Assembly: GCF_002865645.1 (NCBI RefSeq)
Contig: NW_020194518.1
Coordinates: 929,463 to 993,462, forward strand
Source: Hyaloscypha bicolor E
Lineage: Eukaryota > Ascomycota > Leotiomycetes > Helotiales > Hyaloscyphaceae
Length of the DNA stretch: 64,000 nucleotides
Direction of reading: 5' to 3'
Part shown: piece by piece, positions 1 through 12,699 of the stretch
Position numbering within the stretch: the stretch's first letter is position 1
Layout of the letters: every line of letters starts with the position of its first letter
Notes under the pieces: model-generated
The model's input: only the letters and a program-made list of their open reading frames with translations
The model's database searches: none
Told to the model about the DNA's origin: nothing
Position numbers and translations under genes: made by a program

Positions 1-1369
1 GTCTTTCTTTTTAAATATTTCTATTAGATCTCGAATATTATTCTTTATAATTCTTAATTCTTAATATTTTTTAATTTAGAAAGAAATACTTTCTTTTTTT
101 TAGTTACATAATTGAGTTTCTAGTCTTTTTACTTCTAGTTTTGATTATTTTATTTTTTGTTTCTTAAGCCTAAAGCTTGAATATATATATAAAGTAAATT
201 TTTAATTCAAAAAATATAAGTATAGTAAAATTCTAATAAAGAACTTGCCTTTTTATTATATTTGTATACTAGTAGCTATATTGAAATGTACTTAAAAGCT
301 ATTTAAAAAGAATTAAAACGGTTTTTTTATTATTACTTTAAGAATCTCTTTGTATAGGTTTTTCTATTTCCAAAGAAGTTTATTAAAATCTTCAATTTAT
401 TTTAACAGCCTTAACTTAAAGCTTAGATATTAAATATAAAACTATGTGTGTTATTATATAGTAATACGGTATATATCTTAATATAAAAGCTTTTAGCTTA
501 TTATTATGAATAAATAAATATAATCTTAGTAATTTTCTAAAATATACAAATATTTAATTATATTTCTTGATTATATTATGTTTACTTATTACTAAGAAAT
601 CTAGTTCTATAAACAGGAAATAGTAAGTACCGCTCGATAATTAAAATACTATTTCATAACAATTATTTTTATTTTAGAATAAATACCCACCTAACAGAAA
701 TACCTAGATTAATTTTAGTAATTATTTATATTTATATATAAAGACAAATTTATTAAATAATAAAAAATATTATTTAATATTATTAAATAGTTTTATTTGC
801 TTTATAAAATAGCTTAATTACTATATTTATAAAGAATTAGAAAATATTATAATAATAATTAATAGAATATTAAAAAGAATTTATTATTATAATTATTTTA
901 TTTAGTAAAATATTACTTTAATTAATAATCTCTAAAAAATTACTATTTATAAAAAGATAGCTAGTAAAGAGAAATTATTTAGACTATAGACTAATACTAG
1001 CTTAAGAGCTAATAGCTATATTATTAACCTAAAATATTATTAGCTTAAAGAGAAAATAAATAGTAAACTAGAATAGACTAGTTTATTATAATACTAGTAG
1101 AAAATAAGATTATTAGTAAACTAGTTATTAATATTATATTCTAATAAAGAATTTTCTTTAAATATATAAGATTTCTTACTAGATTGAAATAAATAAAAGA
1201 TAACTAAAATATAAAACTATTAATATAATAAAATAAGCTAAATAATAAAAATATATATTTATAATAAGAGTTCGAAATCTCTAAATAAAATTAAAACAAT
1301 TTAGTCTCTAGTAAAAATAAGAAAATAAAAGAATATATATTTATATTAAGAATTATATCTAGAATAAAT
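1..1369. other. AT-rich mutated DNA, unclassified
   Basis: No intact gene is visible. The stretch is dominated by TA-rich words with very few CpA/TpG dinucleotides, as expected of an old repeat mutated by RIP. A plus-strand frame between about 720 and 1200 has long runs with few stops, so a decayed transposon gene is possible, but I could not assign a family. Confidence 0.5.
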
Positions 1370-1812
1370 ATCTAAAACAGCTATTTAAAAAAATATTTGA
1401 ATTAGATATTTTAATAAATATCTGAGGCAGATATCTAAAATAAGTATTTGAATAAAATATTTAATAAATATCTAAAATAAATATCTAAAATAAATATCTA
1501 AAATAAATATCTAAAATAGATATTTAACTTAGATATTTTAATAAATATTTGAGGCAGATATTTAAAATAGATATTTTAATAAATACCTGAAATAAATATT
1601 TAAAATAAATATTTAAAATAAATATTTAAAATAAATATTTGAAATAAATATTTTAATAAATATCTAAGGCAGATATCTAAAATAGATATTTAAAATAGAT
1701 ATTTAAAATAGATATTTAAAATAGATATTTAAAATAGATATTTAAAATAAATATTTAAGTTAAATATTTTAATAAATATCTGAAATAAATATCTAAAATA
1801 AATATCTGAGAA
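1370..1812. repeat. AT-rich minisatellite 1 (13-bp unit)
   Basis: A tandem array with a unit close to AAATAAATATCTA. Variants include AAATAGATATTTA and TTTAATAAATATCTGAGGC. It begins after a non-repetitive segment and ends near 1810, about 60 bp before Copia-1. The unit resembles arrays at 9655-10062 and 47218-47395. Confidence 0.8.
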
Positions 1813-1871
1813 TTAATATTTAGGAAAGACTTTAAAATTAGTAAATTCTTAATATTTAATTAAATATATAA

Positions 1872-2036
1872 TACACGTAAAGATCGCAGAGTAGGGAGTT
1901 GCATTAGATAGTAAAAGAGTTTATTAAACTAGCTAGAAAAGAGCTTGAGTAAAGTATAAAGCTTCAGGAAGTAAGTATATAGATCCTGACTAAGCGGAGC
2001 AATTATACTAGCCCCAATTCAGTGATTCTTACTGCA
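1872..2036 (-). repeat. Copia-1 3' LTR
   Basis: This 165-bp repeat aligns with 8660-8824 and 50619-50783. Homology with the 50.6-kb fragment continues to the right, past 2036, which shows that the right side is the element interior. Confidence 0.88.
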
Positions 2037-2094
2037 ATATACCCTCCAGGAAGGCACAATACCGTATTCTACCTATTCTACCTAATTAGAGAGC

Positions 2095-5000
2095 TTTGAA
2101 ATGGCAAGATTTGTCCAATATATGGGTTTTGCAGAGCCGTATTAATATTCCGATCCGAATAGGCTTAGTACGTATTATTTCCCCAGATCACCGAATTCCA
2201 GGGAAGCCCTATATAAAGAACCCCTTTTTACTAACTCCAGAGCCTCAAATCAAACCGCTCTTCTTTAATACCCTTCCAGAGATCCCTTCCAAGCTTCCGA
2301 TTATTACAAACATGGCTTCTACCTCTTCTCGCACTACTATTAAATCGATTCCGGCTTACAAATCCAAGGTATTTTCAATCCAAAATACGTTCTTGCTTTA
2401 CCTTTTACTGACTTTGGATAGTATTAAGTAGCTTGCAAGTCCGCCGTAAGTATAGCTCTTGACTATTAATATAAAGCTTACTTTTAATAGAGTATCGAGG
2501 TTCAGATTCCTATACTATCTTCTAATACTTCTAGTACCCCTCTACCAAAGGTAAAGAAGTCTGTACCAAAGCCTCGTACTTCTTATCCTGCTCGTACTAG
2601 TCTCAGAGAGATCCCTTATATAGGTTATTATAAGTTCTCTATACTATTCCAAAGCTCGTTTTGACTTAATATAGTCTCATCTGCTTTAAAGGGCAAGAGT
2701 AATAGTTCTTGCTATAATACTATTAGCCGAGGTTCTTATTACTAGAAGTATACTTCTGGTTATTCTTATTTAGCTATTCCGATCTCTTATATCCCTATTA
2801 TATAGCTCTTTCTTATAGAACTTCCGACTACTAAAGATACTATAAGCTCCCTTTTCTTAATTCTCCTTTATAGATTCTAACTATTTTAAAGCGTTTGTCC
2901 GCTCTTAGGTACTTTATTTATACTATACTTGAGATTACCGAATCTAATAAAGAGAATAGTAATAAGAGCTCTTCTATTAAGGTTTAAGAGGCTATTAATA
3001 GGAATAAAGAGTAGTCTAATTAGGTAAAGGGCCTTCTATATAAGCTTATTAATACTATAGTAGAATATCTTTAGATCTCCTGCTATTGGCTCTCAAGCTC
3101 TATTATTTTAATAGATTTTATAAATAAAAGGCATAAATAAAAGCCTCTTTTTATATTATTTAATTATTTCGATCTTTACTCTAATATCCTAAAGATTTAA
3201 TAAAGCTCTAAAGTTCTCGAATTTAAATCGGGGTAGATTTTTCATAAGTCTGTCTATAGGTATATTACTTATTTAAAGGTATATAACTTGAAATATATCT
3301 TTATTATACTCTTAATATAGCTATATATTCTAAATATTAATATAATAGAGCTTTATAGTAATTCTTTTATTCTCTCTAATAATTAGTCAAATAGTTTACT
3401 TATTATTATAGAATATAGTCCAGAGCTCTCTAAGATCTAAGTATAGATCTCTAAATAGCCTTTAGAGAGCTATAGTTTCCTTTATTATATAAGTAACTCT
3501 ATATATTTCTGATTTGGTTAAAGAGGTAATTATAGAGCTCTATTAAGCGGCTTTCTATAATATTAAACCTCCAAATAAGGAGATTATATATTTATGGCTT
3601 AATTATTATATATCCAGGTTATCTATATATAAAGTATTAGATATAATCTATAGCTATATCTCTCTATATTCTCTATTATACTAAATTACTAAAAACCGGG
3701 TTCCAAATAAGTATTAGAAAGCCTAATCTATAGCTATAAAGTGCTCTGGAGCAGGGTTTATTAAAAACTAGGAGAGTACTAAAGTAGTAAAAGCTATATC
3801 TGGCCTAATTATAATCGTAGTATAAAGTAGTAATCTAACCTTCTTCTAATATACTTTAATTTAATATAGATAAGCTTAATTACTATATTTCCGAAGATTA
3901 ATTCTAGATAATAGAGTACTAGAGCACTTCCTATTTACTACCCTGAACTTCTTAATAATCTTCTTAATATAGGTATTATAAACTAGCCAGAGCTTTTTAG
4001 CCTTCTAATCTCTAATTATACGAATTCCTAGAAATTACTTTATATTCCGTATATTATAAAGCTCGTAAACTATCTTAATCTAAGTAATAATTAATTAAGT
4101 ATATACTTTATTATTCTTATAATAGAGTACTTAAAAGTTATTTATATAGAAAATAATAAAGACCTTATAATCTATATTTATATAAATATAGGACTTTTTA
4201 TTAAATCCAGAGAATCTAATTCTCTTAAAAATATCTATCTAGTACTTGTACTATAGAGCAGGAGAGTCTCGTAGCCTATATAGAGCTCGATCTACCTCTA
4301 TTATATAGCCTGGTACCTTAAAATCGTCTAGTAGCTTATATATTACTATAGGCCTATTAGAATCTCTTTCTATATTAATAAATATATTTATAATATTAAA
4401 TTACTTTATTTCTAGATCAAAATAAGCCATAATTATACTAGCTACTCAAAAAGACTTTACTATAAGTATAGTAGTATATATAGACAGGAGTAATACCTTT
4501 TTTTAGAGATTTCTATAAACTACTAGCCTTAAGTAATATTGAGTAATATATCTATTAGAATCGATTTTATATATAAATACCTATTTTAAAGAGATTAGAG
4601 ATATACTTACTTTATTACTAGGAATAATCCTCTAGTAATTTCGAGCTTTAAAGTTATTAATCTCTAGTTTAGTATCCGATTTAAAGTACTTCCTAGCTAG
4701 GTACTTCTCTAGATTATTTCATATCTTTAGAGCCTTTGGAAGATTATTAATATGAATTTTTCTTATTATTATATTATCCGGAGTACTCTGCTCTGGGTAT
4801 ACTCTTAATTAAACTACTACTATAATTACGGTATATATAGTCTTATAATCGAATCCCTTCTTATAATCCTTTAGCTAATTAGGCCAGAGAGATCCTAAAA
4901 GAGACTCTAAGTAATTAATCTGATTTAATTCACTTATTATTTATAGTAATATACTTACTATAGTAATTATACTATTACTAGCTCTACCTGGATCTCTGTC

Positions 5001-8000
5001 CTAATTATTTCCCTTATATAAATGTATTTGGATTAGCCTATCTCTGGTTCTAATAATTGGCTTCTTTATCTATTTTCTCTTTAGTTTTATTATTTAATCT
5101 TCTACTTTAGCTAAGCTATTTACTCTTTTCATAGAGGATTCTCCTATTTCTGTTAAGCTATTCGCTTATTTTATAGGTGAGCTTCCTGCTTTGCTTATAG
5201 GAGCTATTAGTAGACCTTATTACTAGTTCTAAGAAAATCCTTCCCTGCTTTTATTAGTTTGGTATACTTCCCTAACGGTTCCGGTATATTCTATTATATC
5301 TCTCTTTATAGTACTAAGCCTTCTTAAGAGCTCAGTATCTTTATTTCTACTATTTCTAGGCTCTGGTATACTTTCTGGTTCTAGAGTACTTTATAGAGTT
5401 ATAAGTCCTATTCCTAGTAAGGTTATAGAGCTCCCTACCCCCGAGTTATAACCTATTAGTATACTTATAGGCTCTTTTAATTATTAGTTTAGTTACTTAT
5501 TATTCCCTAGTTTAGGCTCATTTTCTATTTACTCTAATAAGCCATTATACTATAATCCCTTATTTTTAAAGATTAATTTAGTATCCTGAATCTTATTCTC
5601 TAAAAGTAGTTCTATTATATCTTTTATAATTTCTATACTATAGCCTTTAATACATTTATAATCCTTTTTATAGAGAATGTTCTTATTAAATATAATATTA
5701 TATATAATAATTATTTTATTAAGTACGGGGACCCAGATTTTATAAATATTAGATATAATATATCTAACTAAATATCTAATATACCTATATGGTATAACCT
5801 TAAATGCTTTCTTATTCCGTCCTGCTTTATAGTCCTTAATTATTAGATATGCCCTAGAACCATATATATAGATCCTATTCTAATTAGGCCTGAGATTGAC
5901 TATTATTCGAGCTATAAGCTCTGAGTTATACTAACGGAAATAATTACGGAACCACAAATCGAGTACTTTGTTTAGTATTTTCTAGTAGTTTATATATAAG
6001 GGGCTCCGATTATATAAGTAGATTGCGGCCATAGAGCTCTCTGGCTATAGCTTTTCAGGCAAATTGGCTATTAATTGTATTATAATAGCCTTATTTATAA
6101 TCTCCTGTTTTACTTACTTAGTACTACTATTCGGCTTATATATATATAAAGGAGAAAGCTCGATTTCAATATCTTTTTCCTTTATCTAGATCTAATAGGC
6201 TAATATTTCTTGGATCGGAATAACTACTTTCTCCTAATTATACTTAATATAAATAATTAAAAGGTTATATTACCTATATACCTATTATTTAAAATCCCTA
6301 ATTATATTAAATACTACTAAACCCCCTTTACTTATAAGAAGATATCTAAAGAGCTTTCTACTAAATTCGTTCTTAATTATTAGAATCTAGCTTGAACCGT
6401 TATAGCCATTTGGATAATTAAATAAGTCCTATAAGATCCTCCAAAATAGTTGAGTAGACTTTCTCTTAATTGGCCTATACGAGATTACTTATCTGGTATA
6501 TACCTAAGTACAAAATTCGTATATAATTCTTATTAGTTTATTGATTTTCATATTATATATATAATTAATAAGCTTTTATAGAGCTTTATAGGCTAAATAC
6601 CCCGCTCTTGCATATTATTTTTCTTCTAAATTACTTCTCGGCTTGAGATACTTTCTAGATCTCTTATACCGAGCTCTAATTAAATATTCGAGTATTAGAA
6701 ATATAAGTATATTACTAGTACTAGTAGGAATTTCAAATGAAATATTAGAGTAAGTAGAAAGCGGCTTATATTTAAGGAAAACTAAATTAAACCTATACTT
6801 TAATTATATTAATACTATATTCTCTTTATAATCTTCTAATCTAATTATAAGATTATATCTATAATACCAAGCTTTCTTTTCTACTAGGCAAGCTTTGGAA
6901 ACGATATTTATATAGAATCCTTTAATAACTATAATATTATAGAAGATTAGATCTTTAGTATACGGTCCTGCAGGTCTATTAACTATGTTTTTGATTATAT
7001 AGGTACTATATCTAATAATTGGAAGACTAGTTATTTCTGCTTCTATATAATTATTAATTTTTGCCTTAATAAAAGTACTAGAATTAATTAGATCCTTGCT
7101 ATTAACCAGGTATATAGTACTATAGTTATCTAATAAGGTATTCTAAGAGAGCAGATATCTTGAGAAATTAAGTATTATATAGATCCCCTAATCTGGGCTC
7201 TGAATTATAAGTATAGGATTTACTAAAGCGGTATTAAAGTTCTTAGGAAATTGGGTTCCGGATGCTTTGGGCTCCTTTTTAGAACTAGCTCCGGATATTA
7301 GCTTCTCTATAGCTTGTCTACTAGTGATTTTCATACTGTATTTCTCTTCTAGCTAAGGTTTCAGATCCTTCTAATACTCGGTCAAGATCCTTTCCCGGAT
7401 TTTTCCGATCTATTTCTTATTAGGCTTTAATTTTGTCCAAGTCTTACTTAATCCGGTAATTGCAATTTCCATAGTAGTATAGCTAAGTAGGTCCTACTTA
7501 TACTTATAGGTTTTGGAACCCTTGTAAGGGCACTTATAGTACTTGTTCTTATCCAAATCGGGTTTACTATCCGATTCTTTACTAGTTTAATTCCCGAGTA
7601 TTACAAAGATTATAGGAGTTCCTGAGTACTTGGTATTCTGATTTTCTAAAATAATCCGATTAAATACCTGGCCGTACTATTCGAGTATAAGGATCGGAAG
7701 CCCCAGTTCGTCTTTACTATACAGATTACTAAGCTATTCTGTTACCCAGGTTAGTACGAGTTTCTGCTAGAGGGCTATTAAGAACTCGATTACTACTAGA
7801 ATGCCTTCGATTTCGGTGATTTTAAGAGCTCTAGCTCTATTAAATATCTTCTCCTAATTAGTAAACCAGCGCTTTGGGCTTACTCCTCTTTTGCTTGCTT
7901 ATAGTAGAACCGAGCTATATACTCTCCGAGCGGTAGTAATTTATACTATATCCGTAGAACCATATTTCGTTAATAAAGCCTTGAGAACCTTGCGAATAGA

Positions 8001-8468
8001 GCTCTGCTTACTCTCTTTGAGGCCCAATATAGAGTTCGTAAGGATCTCTATATTAACTATTTAATAGAGCCACTGCCTAATTATATAGTAGTATACTAGC
8101 TTATTTGTCTAGTCCAGTTTCTTGATCTTATAGTCCCGTAAGAGCACTAAATAGTAATCTCTAATATCCCCGAATATTATAGGCTATAGAGATACTGGTT
8201 TTAATCCTTTCTTAACTATAGATCGAGTATCTTTATCCCAATTTTCCGTATTGACTTGGTATCTGGTATAGCGATCCTCTGTTTCCTTTAGTATAAGCTC
8301 GTTAATTATAGGGGGAGGCCTGGGAGAAGCTGCCATATTTATTTCGATTACTTTATTATTAAATAGGTTAATCTTATCCCAGATGCCTTCGTTACCGGCT
8401 ATTCTACGGAGAGTATCGAACCAGTCCGCCCAGGAACTGCGGTTCTTCAGGACGACGATCTTTACCAT
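2095..8468 (-). pseudogene. Copia-1 gag-pol polyprotein, RIP-degraded
   Basis: Read right to left. The Gag start is an open 94-codon frame at 8468-8184 (ATG, then WFDTLRRIAGNEGIWDKINL). A zinc-knuckle remnant lies near 7540-7490. The protease motif LLDNYSTIYLVNSKDL is near 7143-7087. The integrase zinc-finger region (YYARAGYLAYKAL) is near 6640-6590, and the integrase core (NPNGYNGSR, then KNEFS) near 6430-6365. The integrase C-terminus is near 5760-5560. The RT catalytic box at 4150-4133 reads YINNF where the family has YVDDF. Stops fall mostly at former Gln and Trp codons. The left third should hold RNase H but is too decayed to delimit. Confidence 0.85.
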
Positions 8469-8635
8469 AGCTTCTGATATAATTGCAATTAAGCTTTGGA
8501 AACTATAGGAACTATGGGAATGGTTTCTGTTAATCGGTTAATAACGGAAATGCAAACTAAAGTGTGATTTTTCAAAGAATAAATTAAATGAGCTCTTGAA
8601 TACTCTCTGCGGCGTACTAATTAGGAAGCTTATTA

Positions 8636-8659
8636 GTACAAGTCCGGGCTTATAACTAA
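8636..8659 (-). promoter_or_regulatory. Copia-1 candidate primer-binding site (half initiator tRNA-Met)
   Basis: Directly inside the 5' LTR, the minus strand reads AGTTATAAGCCCGG. Allowing G-to-A changes this is GGTTATGAGCCCGG, complementary to the anticodon arm (GGGCTCATAACC) of eukaryotic initiator tRNA-Met. Cleaved half-tRNA-iMet priming is known for Drosophila copia and relatives. The match is seen; the priming role is inferred. Confidence 0.6.
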
Positions 8660-8824
8660 TATATGTAAAGATCGCAGAGTAGGGAGTTGTATTAGATAGT
8701 AAAAGAGTTTATTGAACTAGCTAGAAAAGAGCTTGAGTGAAGTATAAAGCTTTAGGAAGTGAGTATACAGATCCTGACTAAGCGGAGCGATCACGCTAGC
8801 CCCAATTCAGTGATTCTCACTGCA
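8660..8824 (-). repeat. Copia-1 5' LTR
   Basis: 165 bp, same length as the 3' LTR and differing from it by a scatter of transitions. The outer (right) end reads CACTGCA, which gives TGCAGTG at the element start on the minus strand. Confidence 0.88.
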
Positions 8825-9654
8825 ATAATATAATATATTCTAAAAATAAAAAAGCTTTCAAATATATCTAATATTTAATAGTTTTAAATTTCCAGATATT
8901 TCGAATTTATTATATAACTCTATAACTTTTCTTATTTAATATAAAATAAATACTAATATATTTCTAGTTATTTTATTATACTAATATTTAATTATTAAGA
9001 ATTATAATTATATAAATTATTTTTTATTAAGCTTTAATATATATTTATTTTATATCTAATATAATTAGTTTATTATATTAGCTATAAAAGCAAATATTTA
9101 ATATTTCGAGTTATTTTTATAATTATTATTATTAATTACTTTTAAGAAAAATAGTATTTTTAATTTCTTTTTATATTTTTAATAATAAATAAATATAAAG
9201 AATAAAGAATAATAGTAATATAAGTAATTTAAAAAAAGAATTACTAGAACTATTTAAAGAACTTTTATTAGTAAATTAATTCGAAAAACCAGATATAAGA
9301 TTTCTATAATTATATTATAATTTATATTATTTAACTAATAAAGTATTAAATAAAAGATATTTTATATATAACTAGATATAAATATTAATATAAATATTAG
9401 TAAGCTAGCTTTTTATTTCTATTTCTTAACTAGTTTATATTAAATGCCTTATTATAAATTTAGTAATAAAACTATTATATTATAATTATATAATAATCTA
9501 AAGATATATTATTTAGATATTCTAAATATTAGAAATCTAGTTAATTTTAATTTCTATTTCTATTCTTAAAAAAATATAATTTATATGAATTTCAAAATAT
9601 TATATATTTTTTATATTATAACTTAATAAAATATTTCTTTATATAGCTTCGAAA
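8825..9654. other. AT-rich mutated DNA, unclassified
   Basis: No open frame of note and no recognisable LTR, RNA gene or protein motif. This is the right flank of the Copia-1 insertion. Confidence 0.5.
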
Positions 9655-10062
9655 ATCTTTAATATTTAGTAAATCAAATATTTAATATCTAAGTATTTAA
9701 ATATCTAGTATCTAGTATCTAGTATAATATCTAATATCTAAATATTTAAATATCTAATATCTAATATCTAATATAATATCTAGTATTTAGTAAATTAGAT
9801 ATCTAATATCTAAGTATTTAAGTACCTAATATTTAAATATCTAGTATTTAAATATCTAATATCTAAATATCTAATATCTAAATACCTAATATCTAAATAC
9901 CTAATATCTAAATACCTAATATTTGAATATTTAGTATCTAAATATCTAGTATTTAAATATTTAAGTATCTAGTATTTAAGTATCTAATATCTAAATATCT
10001 GGTATTTAAATAATTAATATTTGAATATTTAAATATTCGAGTATCTAATATCTAAATATCTT
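9655..10062. repeat. AT-rich minisatellite 2 (about 15-bp unit)
   Basis: Tandem units near TAATATCTAAATACC, with variants TAATATCTAAATATC and CTAGTATTTAAATAT. The spacing is irregular and the units overlap, so this is a decayed minisatellite rather than a spaced array. Confidence 0.8.
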
Positions 10063-11702
10063 ATATTAAATAAATATATAAAATTAGTAAATATTAGAAA
10101 ATAAATTAGTATTATATAATTATATTATAATTCTAGTATTTATAAAGGCTTATATTATAGCTTATTAATAAAAATCGGCTAGTTATAAAAATATAGAATT
10201 TTATAGTATTATTATTTTTATTTAAGATAATATTTTAATAAATAGTTTAATAAGATTTTAAAAGTTTCTATATTATTATTAAAATAGAAAGAAAATAAAA
10301 GTATTATTAATTTCTAGAAAAGAGTTTTTCTGGATTAATTTATATAATCTATAGCCTTTTTAGGTAAGCTATAAAACAAATATAAATTTAAAAAGATTTT
10401 TAGTTCTAAATATATATATTTTCTAAACTTAAGCTTTAGCTATTTCTTTATTTTATTTTTTCTTCTCTAAATATTTTTATTATCTCAATTATTTTCTTTT
10501 AATCTCTTTTTTCTTATTCTTTCTATTAGTAATATTAAATAAGAAATTAGTAATTTCTTAATATATTTAGAAAATATAATATATCTTTTCTTTAATTCTA
10601 TTACTAAAAGCTATAAAACTCTTAATATATATTATATAAGTCTAGCTATTTTAATAGCTTCTATTAATAGTCTAATTCTACTAGTTCGAAATTTATAATA
10701 AATTAAATATATAAATATTATTTATTTTTTAGATATTATATTTTATAGAAAGAAATTTTATATTAGAAATAAAAATAAGAATATTATAAATCTTTTTATT
10801 TTTATATGAATTATTTTTATTAGTTTTCTTATTAAAAGACCTAACTAATATTTTTTTTTCCTTATTAGAAATTTCTAAATAAAAAATAATTACTAATATA
10901 TTTTTGTATTTATAAAAGAATTATTATAGCAAGTAATAAATTAAATAATAACTAGCCTTTTATTTAATTTAGAAATAAGAAATAGGTATTTATTAGGTAA
11001 AGAAAAACTATTATAAATAGGCTATTATATCTAATAATTATCTTTTATAACCTTGAATTTACTATTAAATATAATTTTATTTTATTTAGAAATTTATTAA
11101 ATTCCTAAAGTTTTTACCTACTTTTTATAAGTTAGAAAAAGTATTTACTATATTATATTAAATTAATATACTTTTTATTTATTATTATATAGAATAATAA
11201 ACTCTAGATAATACTAGTAAAAAGATTAATCTTTTTACTAGCTTCTTTAATAAATTAAAGTATTTATATAAATACTAGAAATAATATATAGAATTAGATT
11301 TAGATAAAAATAGTATTATTTCTTAAATTAAAATTATTATAAATAGATTAAAATTACTTTTTATTATTATTAATTTCTTAGTTTATTTTTAACTTTTATA
11401 TAATATTTGCTTTTTCTTTTATTTTAGCCATTAATATTTAAATATAAAGAAAATATTTTTTATTTATATTAATTATTATAAATTTTATTACTAGTTTTAA
11501 TAATTAATTATTAGCTTCTCAAATTATAAGTTAGTTATTTTTTAAAAGAATATAATTAGAAATAAAGCCATATTTAGATCTTTAAAATAAGTTTATTACT
11601 TTTACTTTTCTAAGCTTAATTTATTTATTACCCGAATAATTTCTTTAAGAAATTCTTTTTTTTTTAAATAAATTAATATACTATTTTATAAGAAATTCAA
11701 TA
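10063..11702. other. AT-rich mutated DNA, unclassified
   Basis: Very TA-rich, with pyrimidine-rich runs on the plus strand near 10440-10560. I found no retrotransposon core motif in any frame and no gene. Confidence 0.45.
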
Positions 11703-11707
11703 TTTAT

Positions 11708-11889
11708 TATTACGAAACCGGGCTCTGGGCTTGGAAAGCAGGTAGAGTGGCTCTTAATCCGAGGATTCTAAACTAAGGAGGGAAGCTCGTGAGTACGGGA
11801 GCTTTAGTATTCTAAATACTAGCTCCAGCCGCATGCGTTATCGCGATCACGTGACGCTAAATTTACTAGTAAAGCGGTAGAGCGTAACA
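11708..11889. mobile_element. Solo LTR, little mutated
   Basis: A 182-bp segment of near-normal base composition inside AT-rich DNA. It starts TATTACGAAACC (TGTTACG with one transition), ends GAGCGTAACA and is flanked by exact 5-bp duplications TTTAT (11703-11707 and 11890-11894). Ty3-type LTR ends of the form ...CGTAACA also occur in Gypsy-A and Gypsy-I. It contains TCACGTGAC at 11847-11855. No internal coding region is attached, so it is probably the product of LTR-LTR recombination. Confidence 0.85.
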
Positions 11890-11894
11890 TTTAT

Positions 11895-12377
11895 TATATA
11901 ACTAAAATATCTCTCATTTATTAGTATTAATTATTTAGGATTTTAAAGTAGTTTAATTAGATATATAAGGTCTTTAATAATTTTAATAATTAGAATTCTA
12001 GAAAAACTAATTATATTTAAATATATTTTATATTCGGGTTATAGATTTATTTATTTAAAAAACTACTTATAATATAATAACTCGAGGTTTTGAAACTTAT
12101 AAAACTCGTTCTAGATAAAAATAGACTAAAAAAAGCATTTATTAATATAAGATCTATAAATTAAAGATTCTTTAATTCTCAAATAAATAAAAATATTAAA
12201 AGCTATAAGAATAATAAAATAAATATAATAGTTCTTGTTTTTATTATAGAACAATTATTTCTTTATACTTTTATTTTCCGAAGTTTAGGCTATAAAGAAA
12301 TACTTTAAATATTTATAATACTTAATAAATAGTTATATCTAAAATACTTCTAATTATAAGAAACCAGAATTAAATAT
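11895..12377. other. AT-rich mutated DNA, unclassified
   Basis: A 480-bp spacer between the solo LTR and Gypsy-I. No gene or repeat boundary could be supported. Confidence 0.45.
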
Positions 12378-12630
12378 TATTACGAACCAGGCCTTTATAT
12401 AAAGAAGACTAGTAATTCAATTAACTAGATAGAATTCTCTAAAGAAAAAAGAAAGAGAAAAACAGAAAAAAGCAGAATTATATTTCTTAAAATATCTAAG
12501 CTTCTTAAATAATATATAATTACTTTATTAATTTAAAGAAATATATTATATAATAAAGGCCTTGGCCTTTATTATATAATTTAGTAAAAGCTTCTAGCTA
12601 AGTATATAAATTAGGTCTTAATTTGTTATA
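12378..12630 (-). repeat. Gypsy-I 3' LTR (candidate)
   Basis: Minus strand begins TATAACAAATTAAGACC right after the polypurine tract and ends GGTTCGTAATA, fitting TGTAACA...CGTAACA after transitions. Only one copy is present, so the left end rests on terminal motifs alone. The LTR holds a 36-bp palindrome at 12545-12580. Confidence 0.6.
12545..12580. repeat. 36-bp palindrome, copy 1
   Basis: ATTATATAATAAAGGCCT is followed at once by TGGCCTTTATTATATAAT. 17 of 18 positions pair, with the only mismatch at the centre. The same-length palindrome with the same core (TAAAGGCC/GGCCTTTA) recurs at 16178, 20799 and 57859. Confidence 0.85.
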
Positions 12631-12699
12631 TTACTTTCTTTCTTATTTATAAATACTAGTCTTATAAGTATATAGGTAAAGTTTCTTTCTATTAAATAA

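Larger units (their letters stand above)
1872..8824 (-). mobile_element. Copia-1: Ty1/copia LTR retrotransposon, mutated
   Basis: Two 165-bp LTRs (1872-2036 and 8660-8824) flank about 6.6 kb that reads gag-protease-integrase-RT-RNase H from right to left, the copia order. LTR ends fit TG...CA after transitions (plus-strand left ends TACACG and TATATG; the less mutated relative at 50619 reads TGCACG). Flanking DNA is ATAA on both sides, a possible but imprecise target duplication. Nothing in the element is translatable end to end, so it is dead. A fragment of the same family lies at 50619-50911. Confidence 0.9.

Noticed and set aside
2096..2431. 111-codon plus-strand open frame in Copia-1
   Set aside because: Copia-1 is coded on the minus strand here. 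The frame is antisense to the 3' end of pol and resembles no known protein.
9655..10062. CRISPR-like array
   Set aside because: Units are contiguous, short and variable with no unique spacers, and the genome is eukaryotic.
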